Origin: Candidatus Acetothermia bacterium
GTDB taxonomy: Bacteria; Bipolaricaulota; Bipolaricaulia; Bipolaricaulales; Bipolaricaulaceae
Direction of reading: 5' to 3'
Assembly: GCA_011057175.1 (NCBI GenBank)
Contig: DSBZ01000253.1
Coordinates: forward strand, 1-29,392
Length of the DNA: 29,392 nucleotides
Positions 12,963 through 22,255 of this stretch are shown here, piece after piece. The position numbers were made by a program, and so were the translations under genes. The notes below the pieces were generated by a model that saw only the letters and a program-made list of their open reading frames with translations, was not told where the DNA came from and made no database searches. The stretch's first letter is position 1. Each line of letters opens with the position of its first letter.

Positions 12963-14654
12963 ATGAGGCTCGTTTCTGTTCTGCTGCTATCTTTGTTGAC
13001 GGCTGTAGGGTTGGGAAGTTGGGCCCACGATTGGACGTTCACGATCCTCCACACGAACGACACCCATTCCCAGCTCGAGAACATGGCCCGGCAGGCGACG
13101 CTCGTCGAGGAGATCCGCCTCCAGGTCCCCGACGTCCTCCTCCTCCACGCTGGGGATGCGGTGATGGGGACCCTGTACTACACGGTGCACAAGGGGGCCG
13201 CGGAGGCGTGGGTCCTGGCGAGGACGGGATTCACGGCGATGACGCTGGGGAACCACGAGTTCAACGAGGGTCCGGCGGGCCTCGCCGAACTCGCGGAGGC
13301 GGTCAGTTTCCCTCTCCTCTGCGCCAACTTCGACTTCACGGGGGAGCCGCTCCTTGCGGGGAAGATCCTCCCCTACGTGATCGTCGAAGTGGGCGGGGGG
13401 AGGGTGGGGATCATCGGTCTGACCACGGCGAGCACCGCCTGGAGTTCGAACCCCGGTCCGAACATCGTGATCGGGGATCCGATCGCCGCCGCACGACAGG
13501 CGGTGGATGAGCTGTCTGCCCTTGGCGTCAACGCGATCGTCGCCCTGACCCATCTCGGCTGGGAGGAGGACCTTGAGCTTGCGCGGTCCGTCACGGGGAT
13601 CGACCTCGTCGTCGGCGGGCACTCCCATACGTTGCCGGAGCAGTATCCGACCGTGGTGGAGCGGAAGCTCATCAACATCAACACCGCCTCCTCCGAGGAG
13701 CTGCAGACCCTGTATCGCATCGGCCCGGCCTTGGCGCAGAGGATCATCGACTACCGGACGGAACACGGCCCATTCCAGGCAATCGAGGAGATCATGGAGG
13801 TGAGCGGGATCGGCTCCGTCATCTTCGCCGGGATCCGGGATCGGATCTCCGTCACGGATACGGCTCCCCCCGCGTTGGTCGTCCAAGCGGGGGAGAAAGG
13901 GCTCTACCTCGGGCGGCTAGAGGTCACGTTCGACGAGGCGGGAGTGCTCGTGGGGTGGCGTGGAGAGCTCATCCCGACCGAGGGCTTGCCGCTCGCGGGA
14001 GCGATAGCGGATCAACTCGCCGTGTTCCGGGAGCCCATGGATGCCCTGCGCGCGGAGGCGGTCGGGGAGGCGGAGATCGACCTCGACGGGGAGCGTGGCC
14101 ACGTGCGGACCCGGGAGACGAACCTCGGGAACCTGATCGCGGACGCGATGCTGTGGAAGGCAGGGCCCTCCGGGGCCCAGATCGCGATCCAGAACAGCGG
14201 TGGGATCCGGGCGTCGATCCCCGCCGGGCCGATCACCCTCGGCCAGGCGATGGAAGTGCTCCCATTCGGGAACTACCTCGTCGTCCTCTCCCTCACCGGG
14301 GAGCAGATCCTCGCCGCCCTCGAGAACGGCGTCTCCCAGGTTGAGAACGTAGCGGGGCGATTCCCCCAGGTGGCCGGGCTTCGCTTCACTTGGGATCCGA
14401 CCAAGCCCGCTGGGCAAAGGATCGTGATGGCGGAAGTCTGGACCGAGGCCGGGTTCCAGCCCCTTCAGGCGCGGGGGAGGTACACTGTGGTCACGAACGA
14501 TTTCCTCGCTGGAGGCGGGGATGGGTACGATGTCTTCCGCGAGGCGGAGGAAACGAGGGTCCTCGGGTTCGTCGATTACGAACTCCTCGCCGACTACCTC
14601 CGGGCCCATTCCCCGGTCCGCCCTGTGGTCGAGGGACGGATCACGGAGAAGTAG
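12963..14654 (+). CDS. Secreted 5'-nucleotidase/UshA-family phosphoesterase with inserted ComEA-type HhH module
   Basis: The 563-residue protein begins with a Sec signal peptide (hydrophobic VLLLSLLTAVGLG, likely cleavage after SWA at 21). The metallophosphoesterase domain has TNDTH (31-35), GDAVMGT (64-70), GNHEF (96-100), THLGW (196-200) and GGHSH (218-222). The 5'-nucleotidase C-terminal domain has RETNLGNLIADAML (384-397), NSGGIR (411-416), VLPFGN (432-437) and NDFLAGGGDGYD (512-523). Between GGHSH and the QAGEKGLYLG strand (308-317) lies an extra module of about 65 residues (234-298): LININTASSEELQTL, RIGPALAQRIIDYR and VSGIGSVIFAGIRDRI, a ComEA-like helix-hairpin-helix repeat that binds DNA in its family. 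Inference: a DNA- or oligonucleotide-tethered nucleotidase outside the cytoplasm. Exact substrate (nucleotide, UDP-sugar, 2',3'-cyclic nucleotide) cannot be told. Confidence 0.93.
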   Translation: MRLVSVLLLSLLTAVGLGSWAHDWTFTILHTNDTHSQLENMARQATLVEEIRLQVPDVLLLHAGDAVMGTLYYTVHKGAAEAWVLARTGFTAMTLGNHEFNEGPAGLAELAEAVSFPLLCANFDFTGEPLLAGKILPYVIVEVGGGRVGIIGLTTASTAWSSNPGPNIVIGDPIAAARQAVDELSALGVNAIVALTHLGWEEDLELARSVTGIDLVVGGHSHTLPEQYPTVVERKLININTASSEELQTLYRIGPALAQRIIDYRTEHGPFQAIEEIMEVSGIGSVIFAGIRDRISVTDTAPPALVVQAGEKGLYLGRLEVTFDEAGVLVGWRGELIPTEGLPLAGAIADQLAVFREPMDALRAEAVGEAEIDLDGERGHVRTRETNLGNLIADAMLWKAGPSGAQIAIQNSGGIRASIPAGPITLGQAMEVLPFGNYLVVLSLTGEQILAALENGVSQVENVAGRFPQVAGLRFTWDPTKPAGQRIVMAEVWTEAGFQPLQARGRYTVVTNDFLAGGGDGYDVFREAEETRVLGFVDYELLADYLRAHSPVRPVVEGRITEK

Positions 14655-14738
14655 AGCCAGCTTGTTGAGGGGATTCGTCTCAGCGGGGGCAGGGCGCGCC
14701 CTGCCCCCGCTGAGACGAATCCCCTCAACAAGCTGGCT
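14655..14738. terminator. Palindrome junction; GC-rich terminator-like hairpin
   Basis: These 84 nt lie between the two mirrored nucleotidase stop codons and are wholly self-complementary. The GC-rich core, CAGCGGGGGCAGGGCG (14681-14696) and its complement (14697-14712), would make a 16-bp stem without loop. Placed just after a stop codon, it looks like a terminator stem that is present in the genome. A T-run cannot be judged because the sequence past the axis is the mirror of the left side. How much of the outer stem is native is unknown. Confidence 0.6.
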
Positions 14739-16430
14739 CTACTTCTCCGTGATCCGTCCCTCGACCACAGGGCGGACCGGGGAATGGGCCCGGAGGTAGT
14801 CGGCGAGGAGTTCGTAATCGACGAACCCGAGGACCCTCGTTTCCTCCGCCTCGCGGAAGACATCGTACCCATCCCCGCCTCCAGCGAGGAAATCGTTCGT
14901 GACCACAGTGTACCTCCCCCGCGCCTGAAGGGGCTGGAACCCGGCCTCGGTCCAGACTTCCGCCATCACGATCCTTTGCCCAGCGGGCTTGGTCGGATCC
15001 CAAGTGAAGCGAAGCCCGGCCACCTGGGGGAATCGCCCCGCTACGTTCTCAACCTGGGAGACGCCGTTCTCGAGGGCGGCGAGGATCTGCTCCCCGGTGA
15101 GGGAGAGGACGACGAGGTAGTTCCCGAATGGGAGCACTTCCATCGCCTGGCCGAGGGTGATCGGCCCGGCGGGGATCGACGCCCGGATCCCACCGCTGTT
15201 CTGGATCGCGATCTGGGCCCCGGAGGGCCCTGCCTTCCACAGCATCGCGTCCGCGATCAGGTTCCCGAGGTTCGTCTCCCGGGTCCGCACGTGGCCACGC
15301 TCCCCGTCGAGGTCGATCTCCGCCTCCCCGACCGCCTCCGCGCGCAGGGCATCCATGGGCTCCCGGAACACGGCGAGTTGATCCGCTATCGCTCCCGCGA
15401 GCGGCAAGCCCTCGGTCGGGATGAGCTCTCCACGCCACCCCACGAGCACTCCCGCCTCGTCGAACGTGACCTCTAGCCGCCCGAGGTAGAGCCCTTTCTC
15501 CCCCGCTTGGACGACCAACGCGGGGGGAGCCGTATCCGTGACGGAGATCCGATCCCGGATCCCGGCGAAGATGACGGAGCCGATCCCGCTCACCTCCATG
15601 ATCTCCTCGATTGCCTGGAATGGGCCGTGTTCCGTCCGGTAGTCGATGATCCTCTGCGCCAAGGCCGGGCCGATGCGATACAGGGTCTGCAGCTCCTCGG
15701 AGGAGGCGGTGTTGATGTTGATGAGCTTCCGCTCCACCACGGTCGGATACTGCTCCGGCAACGTATGGGAGTGCCCGCCGACGACGAGGTCGATCCCCGT
15801 GACGGACCGCGCAAGCTCAAGGTCCTCCTCCCAGCCGAGATGGGTCAGGGCGACGATCGCGTTGACGCCAAGGGCAGACAGCTCATCCACCGCCTGTCGT
15901 GCGGCGGCGATCGGATCCCCGATCACGATGTTCGGACCGGGGTTCGAACTCCAGGCGGTGCTCGCCGTGGTCAGACCGATGATCCCCACCCTCCCCCCGC
16001 CCACTTCGACGATCACGTAGGGGAGGATCTTCCCCGCAAGGAGCGGCTCCCCCGTGAAGTCGAAGTTGGCGCAGAGGAGAGGGAAACTGACCGCCTCCGC
16101 GAGTTCGGCGAGGCCCGCCGGACCCTCGTTGAACTCGTGGTTCCCCAGCGTCATCGCCGTGAATCCCGTCCTCGCCAGGACCCACGCCTCCGCGGCCCCC
16201 TTGTGCACCGTGTAGTACAGGGTCCCCATCACCGCATCCCCAGCGTGGAGGAGGAGGACGTCGGGGACCTGGAGGCGGATCTCCTCGACGAGCGTCGCCT
16301 GCCGGGCCATGTTCTCGAGCTGGGAATGGGTGTCGTTCGTGTGGAGGATCGTGAACGTCCAATCGTGGGCCCAACTTCCCAACCCTACAGCCGTCAACAA
16401 AGATAGCAGCAGAACAGAAACGAGCCTCAT
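14739..16430 (-). CDS. Secreted nucleotidase with HhH insertion (mirror copy)
   Basis: Residue-identical reverse copy of the gene at 12963-14654. The helix-hairpin-helix module lies at 15537-15731 here. The start is again fixed by AAGGAGG (16442-16436) before the ATG at 16430. Probably the same locus seen twice. Confidence 0.9.
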   Translation of the reverse strand: MRLVSVLLLSLLTAVGLGSWAHDWTFTILHTNDTHSQLENMARQATLVEEIRLQVPDVLLLHAGDAVMGTLYYTVHKGAAEAWVLARTGFTAMTLGNHEFNEGPAGLAELAEAVSFPLLCANFDFTGEPLLAGKILPYVIVEVGGGRVGIIGLTTASTAWSSNPGPNIVIGDPIAAARQAVDELSALGVNAIVALTHLGWEEDLELARSVTGIDLVVGGHSHTLPEQYPTVVERKLININTASSEELQTLYRIGPALAQRIIDYRTEHGPFQAIEEIMEVSGIGSVIFAGIRDRISVTDTAPPALVVQAGEKGLYLGRLEVTFDEAGVLVGWRGELIPTEGLPLAGAIADQLAVFREPMDALRAEAVGEAEIDLDGERGHVRTRETNLGNLIADAMLWKAGPSGAQIAIQNSGGIRASIPAGPITLGQAMEVLPFGNYLVVLSLTGEQILAALENGVSQVENVAGRFPQVAGLRFTWDPTKPAGQRIVMAEVWTEAGFQPLQARGRYTVVTNDFLAGGGDGYDVFREAEETRVLGFVDYELLADYLRAHSPVRPVVEGRITEK

Positions 16431-16435
16431 ACTCC

Positions 16436-16442
16436 CCTCCTT
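16436..16442 (-). promoter_or_regulatory. Ribosome binding site of nucleotidase (mirror copy)
   Basis: Reverse copy of the site at 12951-12957; 5 nt before the ATG at 16430. Confidence 0.75.
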
Positions 16443-16535
16443 TGGGTGGTGGCTCATTGGGTGTACTGCACGTGCTTCCCTCTCTCACCCCCTTCCGCCC
16501 CGGATCCGGATAAGGGGCCTCAACTCCGCGGTCCG

Positions 16536-16544
16536 ATTATACCA
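16536..16544 (-). promoter_or_regulatory. Extended -10 promoter of nucleotidase (mirror copy)
   Basis: TGGTATAAT on the minus strand, the reverse copy of 12849-12857. Confidence 0.55.
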
Positions 16545-16586
16545 ATGGGAGGAGCTCCAGGGCAGAGGTCCGCGCTCGGTGCGGCT

Positions 16587-17396
16587 CTACAGGCGCGGGA
16601 CCAACGAGTTGAGGAGGCGTCCCAGGTCCGCCGCCCGCCGGCGGGACGTCGCGATGACCTCGTCGTGGGACAGGGGCGAGGGGGACACCCCCGCCGCGAG
16701 GTTGGTGACGCAGGAGATGGCGAGCACCTTCATCCCCGCGTGGCGGGCGGCGATCGCCTCGGGCACGGTGGACATCCCCACGAGGTCCGCCCCCAATGAC
16801 CGAAACGCCCGGATCTCGGCCGGGGTCTCATAGGAGGGCCCCAGGGTCGCCAGGTATACCCCTTCCTTGAGGGTGATCCCGAGCTCCTCCGCCACCCCGT
16901 GGGCGATCCTCCGCAGCGCCCGGTCGTAGACCTCCGTCATGTCCGGGAACCGGGGACCCACGGGATCCAAGTTCGGTCCACGCAAGGGGTTCTCCCCGAG
17001 GAAGTTGATGTGGTCGGAGAGGAGGACGAGGTCCCCCGCCTCGAGGCCGTGGGCGATCCCCCCCGAGGCGTTGGTGAGGACGAGGGCCCCCACCCCCAGC
17101 CGGGCGTAGGCACGCACGGGGAGGACGACGTCGGCCAGGGGATGCCCCTCGTAGAAGTGGACGCGCCCCCGCTGGACGAGCACCGTGCGCCCGGAGAGCG
17201 TCCCCACCGCGACCTCCCCGGCGTGCCCGGCCACCGACGGGACAGGGAACCCCGGGATGGCCGTGAACGGAAGCGTTCGCTCCTCAGCGAGCGGGAAAAC
17301 CCCGGACAGACCCGACCCGAGGATGACCGCCACCTCGGGCCTCCCCAGCTCGGCCAACGCGTTCGCCGCTCGTTCGATCCGCCTCATCTCCTCCAT
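16587..17396 (-). CDS. punA: Purine nucleoside phosphorylase (mirror copy)
   Basis: Identical to the protein at 11997-12806, including the GSGLS phosphate loop, SYETPAE purine site and CVTN. It would be read from the inverted operon towards the axis. Confidence 0.92.
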   Translation of the reverse strand: MEEMRRIERAANALAELGRPEVAVILGSGLSGVFPLAEERTLPFTAIPGFPVPSVAGHAGEVAVGTLSGRTVLVQRGRVHFYEGHPLADVVLPVRAYARLGVGALVLTNASGGIAHGLEAGDLVLLSDHINFLGENPLRGPNLDPVGPRFPDMTEVYDRALRRIAHGVAEELGITLKEGVYLATLGPSYETPAEIRAFRSLGADLVGMSTVPEAIAARHAGMKVLAISCVTNLAAGVSPSPLSHDEVIATSRRRAADLGRLLNSLVPRL

Positions 17397-17438
17397 CCTC
17401 GCTCCTCCCTACGGCACCGCGAACCGGCAACCGTGGTG

Positions 17439-18503
17439 CTAGAACCCGTCCATCGTCGCCGTGTACCCGTTCTTGAACCGGCTCAGCCCGTACTCGATCG
17501 CCCGCGCCCTCGCCTCGGCGATCCCCTTCACCCGATCGAGCTGGCGACGGGAGGCGCGGTAAACCTTGTCCACCGTCCCGATCTCCTCGATCAGGCGCTC
17601 GATCACGGACAGGGGCAGGCGCGGGACCTTGGACAGGAGCCTGTACCCCCGGGATGGGATCGGCTCCTCGAGGTCCTGCTCGGTGGTGATCCCCAGGGGG
17701 CGGAGGACGGCATCCGGCCTCAGCACGTCCTCCGGGGGGAGGGCGAGGAGGTCATCCATGATCTCCTCCGCCGGCCGGGGATCGGACTTGAAATCCCGCA
17801 CGAGGAGCTCCATCTCCTCGCGTACCCCCCGCATGAGGGCGGTGAGGTGCCGCTCTGGCAGCTCCCGATGGACGCCCAGCTCGACGAGCGTCCCCTCCAC
17901 ATCCCGCTCCAGCTCCATCATGTACAGGGCACGCTGGAGGACCGTTGCCACTTGGGAGGGGAACACCCGGCGCTCGAACTCCAGGGGCGCGAGCTCGCTG
18001 AGGAGCTCCCGCAGCTCCCGGCGGTACCGATCCAGGATCTGCAGCCCCTGGGACACGCGAGCGAGGAGGGTGTGGATCTCCTGAAGCTCGTACCGCCAGT
18101 CCCCATGGAACAGGGTCACCTGATGGCTGTCCTCGGAGACCGCGATCACCAGCTTCCCCAGCTGCTGCGCGACCTGCTCCGCCACCCGGTGGCGGGTGCC
18201 CGTCTCCTGGGAGGGGATCGACGGGCTCGGCACGAGATGGGCGTTGGCGTAGAGGATCGTCTTCAGTTCCTCATCCACCACCACCGCACGGTCCATCTTC
18301 GACAGCTCGACGATCGCTTGCGGGGTGAACGGCGCATTGAGCTCGAACCCGGCGGCGATGATCGGGCTCGCCACGGATCGATCCGCAACGAGGATGAGCC
18401 CGCCCCGTCCGAGGAGCACGATGCGATCGATCGCCTCCCGCAACGGGGTACCGGGGGCCGTGCGCCGCAGGAACTCCAGCCGCGGATCCTTCTTCCCCCC
18501 CAT
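17439..18503 (-). CDS. disA: DisA diadenylate cyclase (mirror copy)
   Basis: Identical to the protein at 10890-11954 and carries the same Asp-Arg-Ala change of the DGA motif (codons at 18285-18293 on the minus strand). The shared variant gives no independent support, because the arm is a copy. Confidence 0.9.
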   Translation of the reverse strand: MGGKKDPRLEFLRRTAPGTPLREAIDRIVLLGRGGLILVADRSVASPIIAAGFELNAPFTPQAIVELSKMDRAVVVDEELKTILYANAHLVPSPSIPSQETGTRHRVAEQVAQQLGKLVIAVSEDSHQVTLFHGDWRYELQEIHTLLARVSQGLQILDRYRRELRELLSELAPLEFERRVFPSQVATVLQRALYMMELERDVEGTLVELGVHRELPERHLTALMRGVREEMELLVRDFKSDPRPAEEIMDDLLALPPEDVLRPDAVLRPLGITTEQDLEEPIPSRGYRLLSKVPRLPLSVIERLIEEIGTVDKVYRASRRQLDRVKGIAEARARAIEYGLSRFKNGYTATMDGF

Positions 18504-18504
18504 C

Positions 18505-19830
18505 TCAGATCAGCCCCAGCGCCTCCATCGCTTCCCGCAACGTCGAACAGGGAACCATCTCCAACCGTACGCGCTTGGGGACGGGCCCGCTCGGCACCAC
18601 CGCCCGCGCGAACCCGAGCTTGGCTACTTCCTGGAGGCGTTCCGGTCCCTTCCGCACGGGACGGAGATCCCCAGCCAAGCCGACCTCGCCCACGACGACG
18701 GTGTCAGCGGGGATGGCGCGGTTCCGCAGGCTCCCCAAGATCGCGGCACAGACCCCGAGGTCCGCCGCTGGCTCCCGCACTTCGAGCCCGCCGGCCACAG
18801 CGAGGTACACGTCCATCGCCCGGACATGCACGCCGAGGTGCTTCTCGATCACGGCCAGAAGGACTAAAGTTCTGTTCAGATCAAGGCCAGCCGTACGGCG
18901 TTGGGGGGGGCCGACCCCCCCTCCCGGAGCGACGAGGGCCTGGATCTCCACGAGGAGGGTCCGCGACCCCTCAAGCACGGGGACGATCGCCGCCCCCGGC
19001 TTGGGGGCCCGGTCCTGGGACACGAAGAAGAGCGAGGGGTTGGCCACCTCGGAGAGCCCGGCCGGGCCCATCTGGAGCACGGCGACCTCGGCCGTGGACG
19101 CGAACCGGTTCTTCGCGCAGCGCAGGAGGCGGAGCTCCCCCTCCCGCACCCCCTCGAGCTGCACCGCCACATCCACGAGGTGCTCGACCGTCTTCGGACC
19201 CGCGAACTCGCCACCCTTCGTGATGTGAGAGACGAGAAACGTGACCATGCCCAGCCCCTTGGCCAGGCGCGCCAGCTGCGCGGCGGCCTCCCTCACCTGA
19301 ACGAGGCTCCCGATCTCGCCCCCATCGGGACGGGCGAGCACGGTCTGGAGGGAGTCCACGACGAGCACGGCCGGCTCCAGCCCCTTCACCGCGCGCACGA
19401 TCGCCAGGAGCTCCTGCTCTGACTGGAAATAGAGGGAATCCCCCTCGATCCCGAGGCGCTCCGCCCGCAGCTTGACCTGAGCCGGGGCCTCCTCGCCCGA
19501 GACGTAGAGGACCTTCCCATAGGCGACGAGGCGGGCGGCGAGCTGGAGGAGGAGGGTGGACTTCCCCACCCCAGGCTCGCCGCCGAAGAGGACCACCGCC
19601 CCGGGGATGAGCCCTCCGAGCACGCGGTCCACCTCCGGCATCCCCGTGGTCAGCCGCTCCCCTGCAGCGCTGGGCACAGCGGCGAGGATCTGGGGAAGGC
19701 CTCCCCCCGCGGCCGTCCCCTCGTCAACCGCTCCGCCCACCTCCTCAAACGACTCCCACTGCCCGCACTGGGGACAGCGGCCCAGCCACTTTGGAGACCG
19801 GTAGCCGCACTCCCGGCAGCGGTAGGGCAC
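18505..19830 (-). CDS. radA: DNA repair protein RadA (mirror copy)
   Basis: Identical to the protein at 9563-10888: zinc finger, Walker A GGEPGVGKST, KNRFAST and Lon-like domain. GTG start abuts the clpC stop as in the left arm. Confidence 0.93.
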   Translation of the reverse strand: MPYRCRECGYRSPKWLGRCPQCGQWESFEEVGGAVDEGTAAGGGLPQILAAVPSAAGERLTTGMPEVDRVLGGLIPGAVVLFGGEPGVGKSTLLLQLAARLVAYGKVLYVSGEEAPAQVKLRAERLGIEGDSLYFQSEQELLAIVRAVKGLEPAVLVVDSLQTVLARPDGGEIGSLVQVREAAAQLARLAKGLGMVTFLVSHITKGGEFAGPKTVEHLVDVAVQLEGVREGELRLLRCAKNRFASTAEVAVLQMGPAGLSEVANPSLFFVSQDRAPKPGAAIVPVLEGSRTLLVEIQALVAPGGGVGPPQRRTAGLDLNRTLVLLAVIEKHLGVHVRAMDVYLAVAGGLEVREPAADLGVCAAILGSLRNRAIPADTVVVGEVGLAGDLRPVRKGPERLQEVAKLGFARAVVPSGPVPKRVRLEMVPCSTLREAMEALGLI

Positions 19831-22242
19831 CTATTCCTTCCGCACCACGATCTCCCCGTCCTGGGCCGCAGCGACGACCTGGCATCCCGCGGGGAACTCC
19901 TGGGTTAGGATCCGCTCAGCGATCGGGTCCTCCAAGAGGCGCTCGATGGCCCTCCCCATCGGGCGGGCTCCGTACTTCTCATCGTACCCACGCTCGGTGA
20001 TGACCTCCCACGCCGAAGGCTCCAGGACGAGCTCGATCCCGTGCTCATCGCGGAGGCGGCTCCTCAGCCGACCAATGAACAGGTCAGCGATCTCCTTCAC
20101 CTGCTCCCGGGTGAGGGAGTGGAACACGATCACATCGTCGAGCCGGTTCAGGAACTCCGGGGAGAACTCCTTGCGCACCTCCCCCATCACCCGGCTCTTC
20201 ATGTCCCGATACGCTTGCTCGCTCTCGACGTCCGCGGTGGTGAACCCGACCCCGGTCCGGTCCACGATCAGCTTGCTCCCCACATTGGAGGTCATGATGA
20301 GCACGGTGTGCCGGAAGTCGACCTTGCGGCCCTGGGAATCGGTGAGGATCCCGTCGTCCATCACCTGGAGGAGGATGTTGAACACGTCGCGATGCGCCTT
20401 CTCGATCTCGTCGAACAGGACCACGGAGTAGGGCCGGCGGCGGACCGCCTCGGTGAGCTGGCCCGCCTCTTCGTACCCCACGTACCCCGGGGGGGCCCCC
20501 ACGAGGCGGGACACCGCGAACCGCTCCACGTACTCCGACATGTCGATCCGGATCAGGGCGTCGTCGTCCCCGAACAGGAACCCGGCCAGGGTCCGCGCGA
20601 GCTCGGTCTTGCCCACGCCGGTGGGGCCGAGGAACAGGAATGACCCGATCGGGCGGCGAGGATCCTTCACCCCGGCGTAGGCACGACGGATGGCCCGGGC
20701 CACGCTCTTCACCGCCTCGTCCTGGCCCACGTATCGCTCGTGGATCTTCTCCTCCATCTGCACGAGCCGCGCCGTGTCCTCCTCCTGGAGGTGACGGACC
20801 GGGATCCCCGTCCACGCGGCCACGGTCGCCGCGACCTCTTCCCCCCTCACCACGGGGACCAGGGGCTCGCGCCCCACCTCCTCGAACCGCTTCAGCTCCT
20901 CGATCTTCGTCGCTCGTCGGTCGCGGAGCCGGGCGGCGAGCTCGTAGTTCTGGTCCGCCACCGCGGCCTCCTCCTCATCCTCAAGGTGGGTGATCTCGTC
21001 GAGGAGCTCCCGCGCTTCAGGAGGGAGTTCGGTCGCCGCGAGGCGGACCTTGGCCGCCGTCTCGTCGACGAGGTCGATCGCCTTGTCGGGGAGAAACTGG
21101 TCGGTGATGTAACGGTCGGAAAGCCGGGCGGCCTGCCAGAGGGCCTCGTCCGTGATCTGTACCCCGTGGTGCTCCTCGTAGCGGTGCCGGAGACCGTGGA
21201 GGATCTTCACCGTGTCCTCCACGGATGGCTCGTCCACGTACACGGTCTTGAACCGCCGCTTGAGGGCGGGGTCCTTCTCGATCGACTTCCGGTAGTCATC
21301 GGGGGTCGCGGTGCCGAGGCACTGGATCGCCCCGGACGCAAGCGGCGGCTTCAAGATCGCCGAGGCGTCGATCGCCCCCTCCGCCCCGCCGGCCCCGACC
21401 ACCGTTTGGAGCTCATCGATGAACAGGATGATGTTCTCCGCGCTCATGACCTGGTTGAGGATCGTCTTCAGGCGCTGCTCGAACTCGCCGCGGTACTTCG
21501 TGCCGGCAACGATCCCCGCCATATCGAGCTCCACGATCTCCTTCTGGGCGAGGGCGGATGGCACATCGCCGGCGGCGATCTTCTGGGCGAGCCCCTCCAC
21601 GATCGCCGTCTTGCCGACGCCGGATTCCCCGATGAGGGCGGGGTTGTTCTTCTTGCGCCGGCACAGGATCTCCACCACCCGCTCCAGCTCGCGGTCGCGG
21701 CCGATGACCGGGTCGAGGGTCCCACTCGCCGCTTCCTCGACCAGGTTGCGGCCGAACTCCCCGAGTTCCCCGGGGAGGCGGGCATGGCTCGTCCGCACCC
21801 GCACCCCCCCTCGCCGGCCGGGGGCGAAGTGCTCGCGGGCGGACCGGAGGTCGATCCCCTGCGCCCGTAGGATCTCCGCCGCCGTGCATTCCCCCTCACG
21901 AAGGATCCCCAACACGAGGTGTTCCGGCTCGATCGCCTCCACCCCCTCCCGTCGCGCCTCCTCGTAGGCGAGCTTCATCACCCGCCGCAGGCGCTGGGTC
22001 GGCTCGAGCTCGTCGGCGGGGACGTGGACCTTCCCCCGGCCCTTCTGGCGCTCCACGAACCGCGCGATCCGCTCGTAGGTCAGCCCCTTGGCGTCGAGGA
22101 ACCGCGCCACCCGCGACCCCTCTATGCGCGCCGCGGCGAGCAAGAGGTGCTCCGTCCCCACGTAGCGGTGGCGCCAGTCCCCCGCTTCCTCCTGGGACGC
22201 GGCGAGGAGCCTCATGGAATCCTTCGAGAACTTCTCGTACAT
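19831..22242 (-). CDS. clpC: AAA+ unfoldase ClpC (mirror copy)
   Basis: Identical 803-residue protein to 7151-9562, with both AAA modules and the UVR middle segment. Confidence 0.93.
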   Translation of the reverse strand: MYEKFSKDSMRLLAASQEEAGDWRHRYVGTEHLLLAAARIEGSRVARFLDAKGLTYERIARFVERQKGRGKVHVPADELEPTQRLRRVMKLAYEEARREGVEAIEPEHLVLGILREGECTAAEILRAQGIDLRSAREHFAPGRRGGVRVRTSHARLPGELGEFGRNLVEEAASGTLDPVIGRDRELERVVEILCRRKKNNPALIGESGVGKTAIVEGLAQKIAAGDVPSALAQKEIVELDMAGIVAGTKYRGEFEQRLKTILNQVMSAENIILFIDELQTVVGAGGAEGAIDASAILKPPLASGAIQCLGTATPDDYRKSIEKDPALKRRFKTVYVDEPSVEDTVKILHGLRHRYEEHHGVQITDEALWQAARLSDRYITDQFLPDKAIDLVDETAAKVRLAATELPPEARELLDEITHLEDEEEAAVADQNYELAARLRDRRATKIEELKRFEEVGREPLVPVVRGEEVAATVAAWTGIPVRHLQEEDTARLVQMEEKIHERYVGQDEAVKSVARAIRRAYAGVKDPRRPIGSFLFLGPTGVGKTELARTLAGFLFGDDDALIRIDMSEYVERFAVSRLVGAPPGYVGYEEAGQLTEAVRRRPYSVVLFDEIEKAHRDVFNILLQVMDDGILTDSQGRKVDFRHTVLIMTSNVGSKLIVDRTGVGFTTADVESEQAYRDMKSRVMGEVRKEFSPEFLNRLDDVIVFHSLTREQVKEIADLFIGRLRSRLRDEHGIELVLEPSAWEVITERGYDEKYGARPMGRAIERLLEDPIAERILTQEFPAGCQVVAAAQDGEIVVRKE

Positions 22243-22255
22243 CGACGACCTCCGA

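Noticed and set aside
12936..14654. ATG at 12936 as start of the nucleotidase
   Set aside because: It has no ribosome binding site and adds a hydrophilic stretch before the signal peptide; the ATG at 12963 is preceded by AAGGAGG at 5 nt.
14600..14800. Insertion sequence or transposon end at the palindrome axis
   Set aside because: No transposase, no target duplication and no terminal repeat other than the fold-back itself; the axis falls 42 nt after a stop codon in a terminator-like stem.
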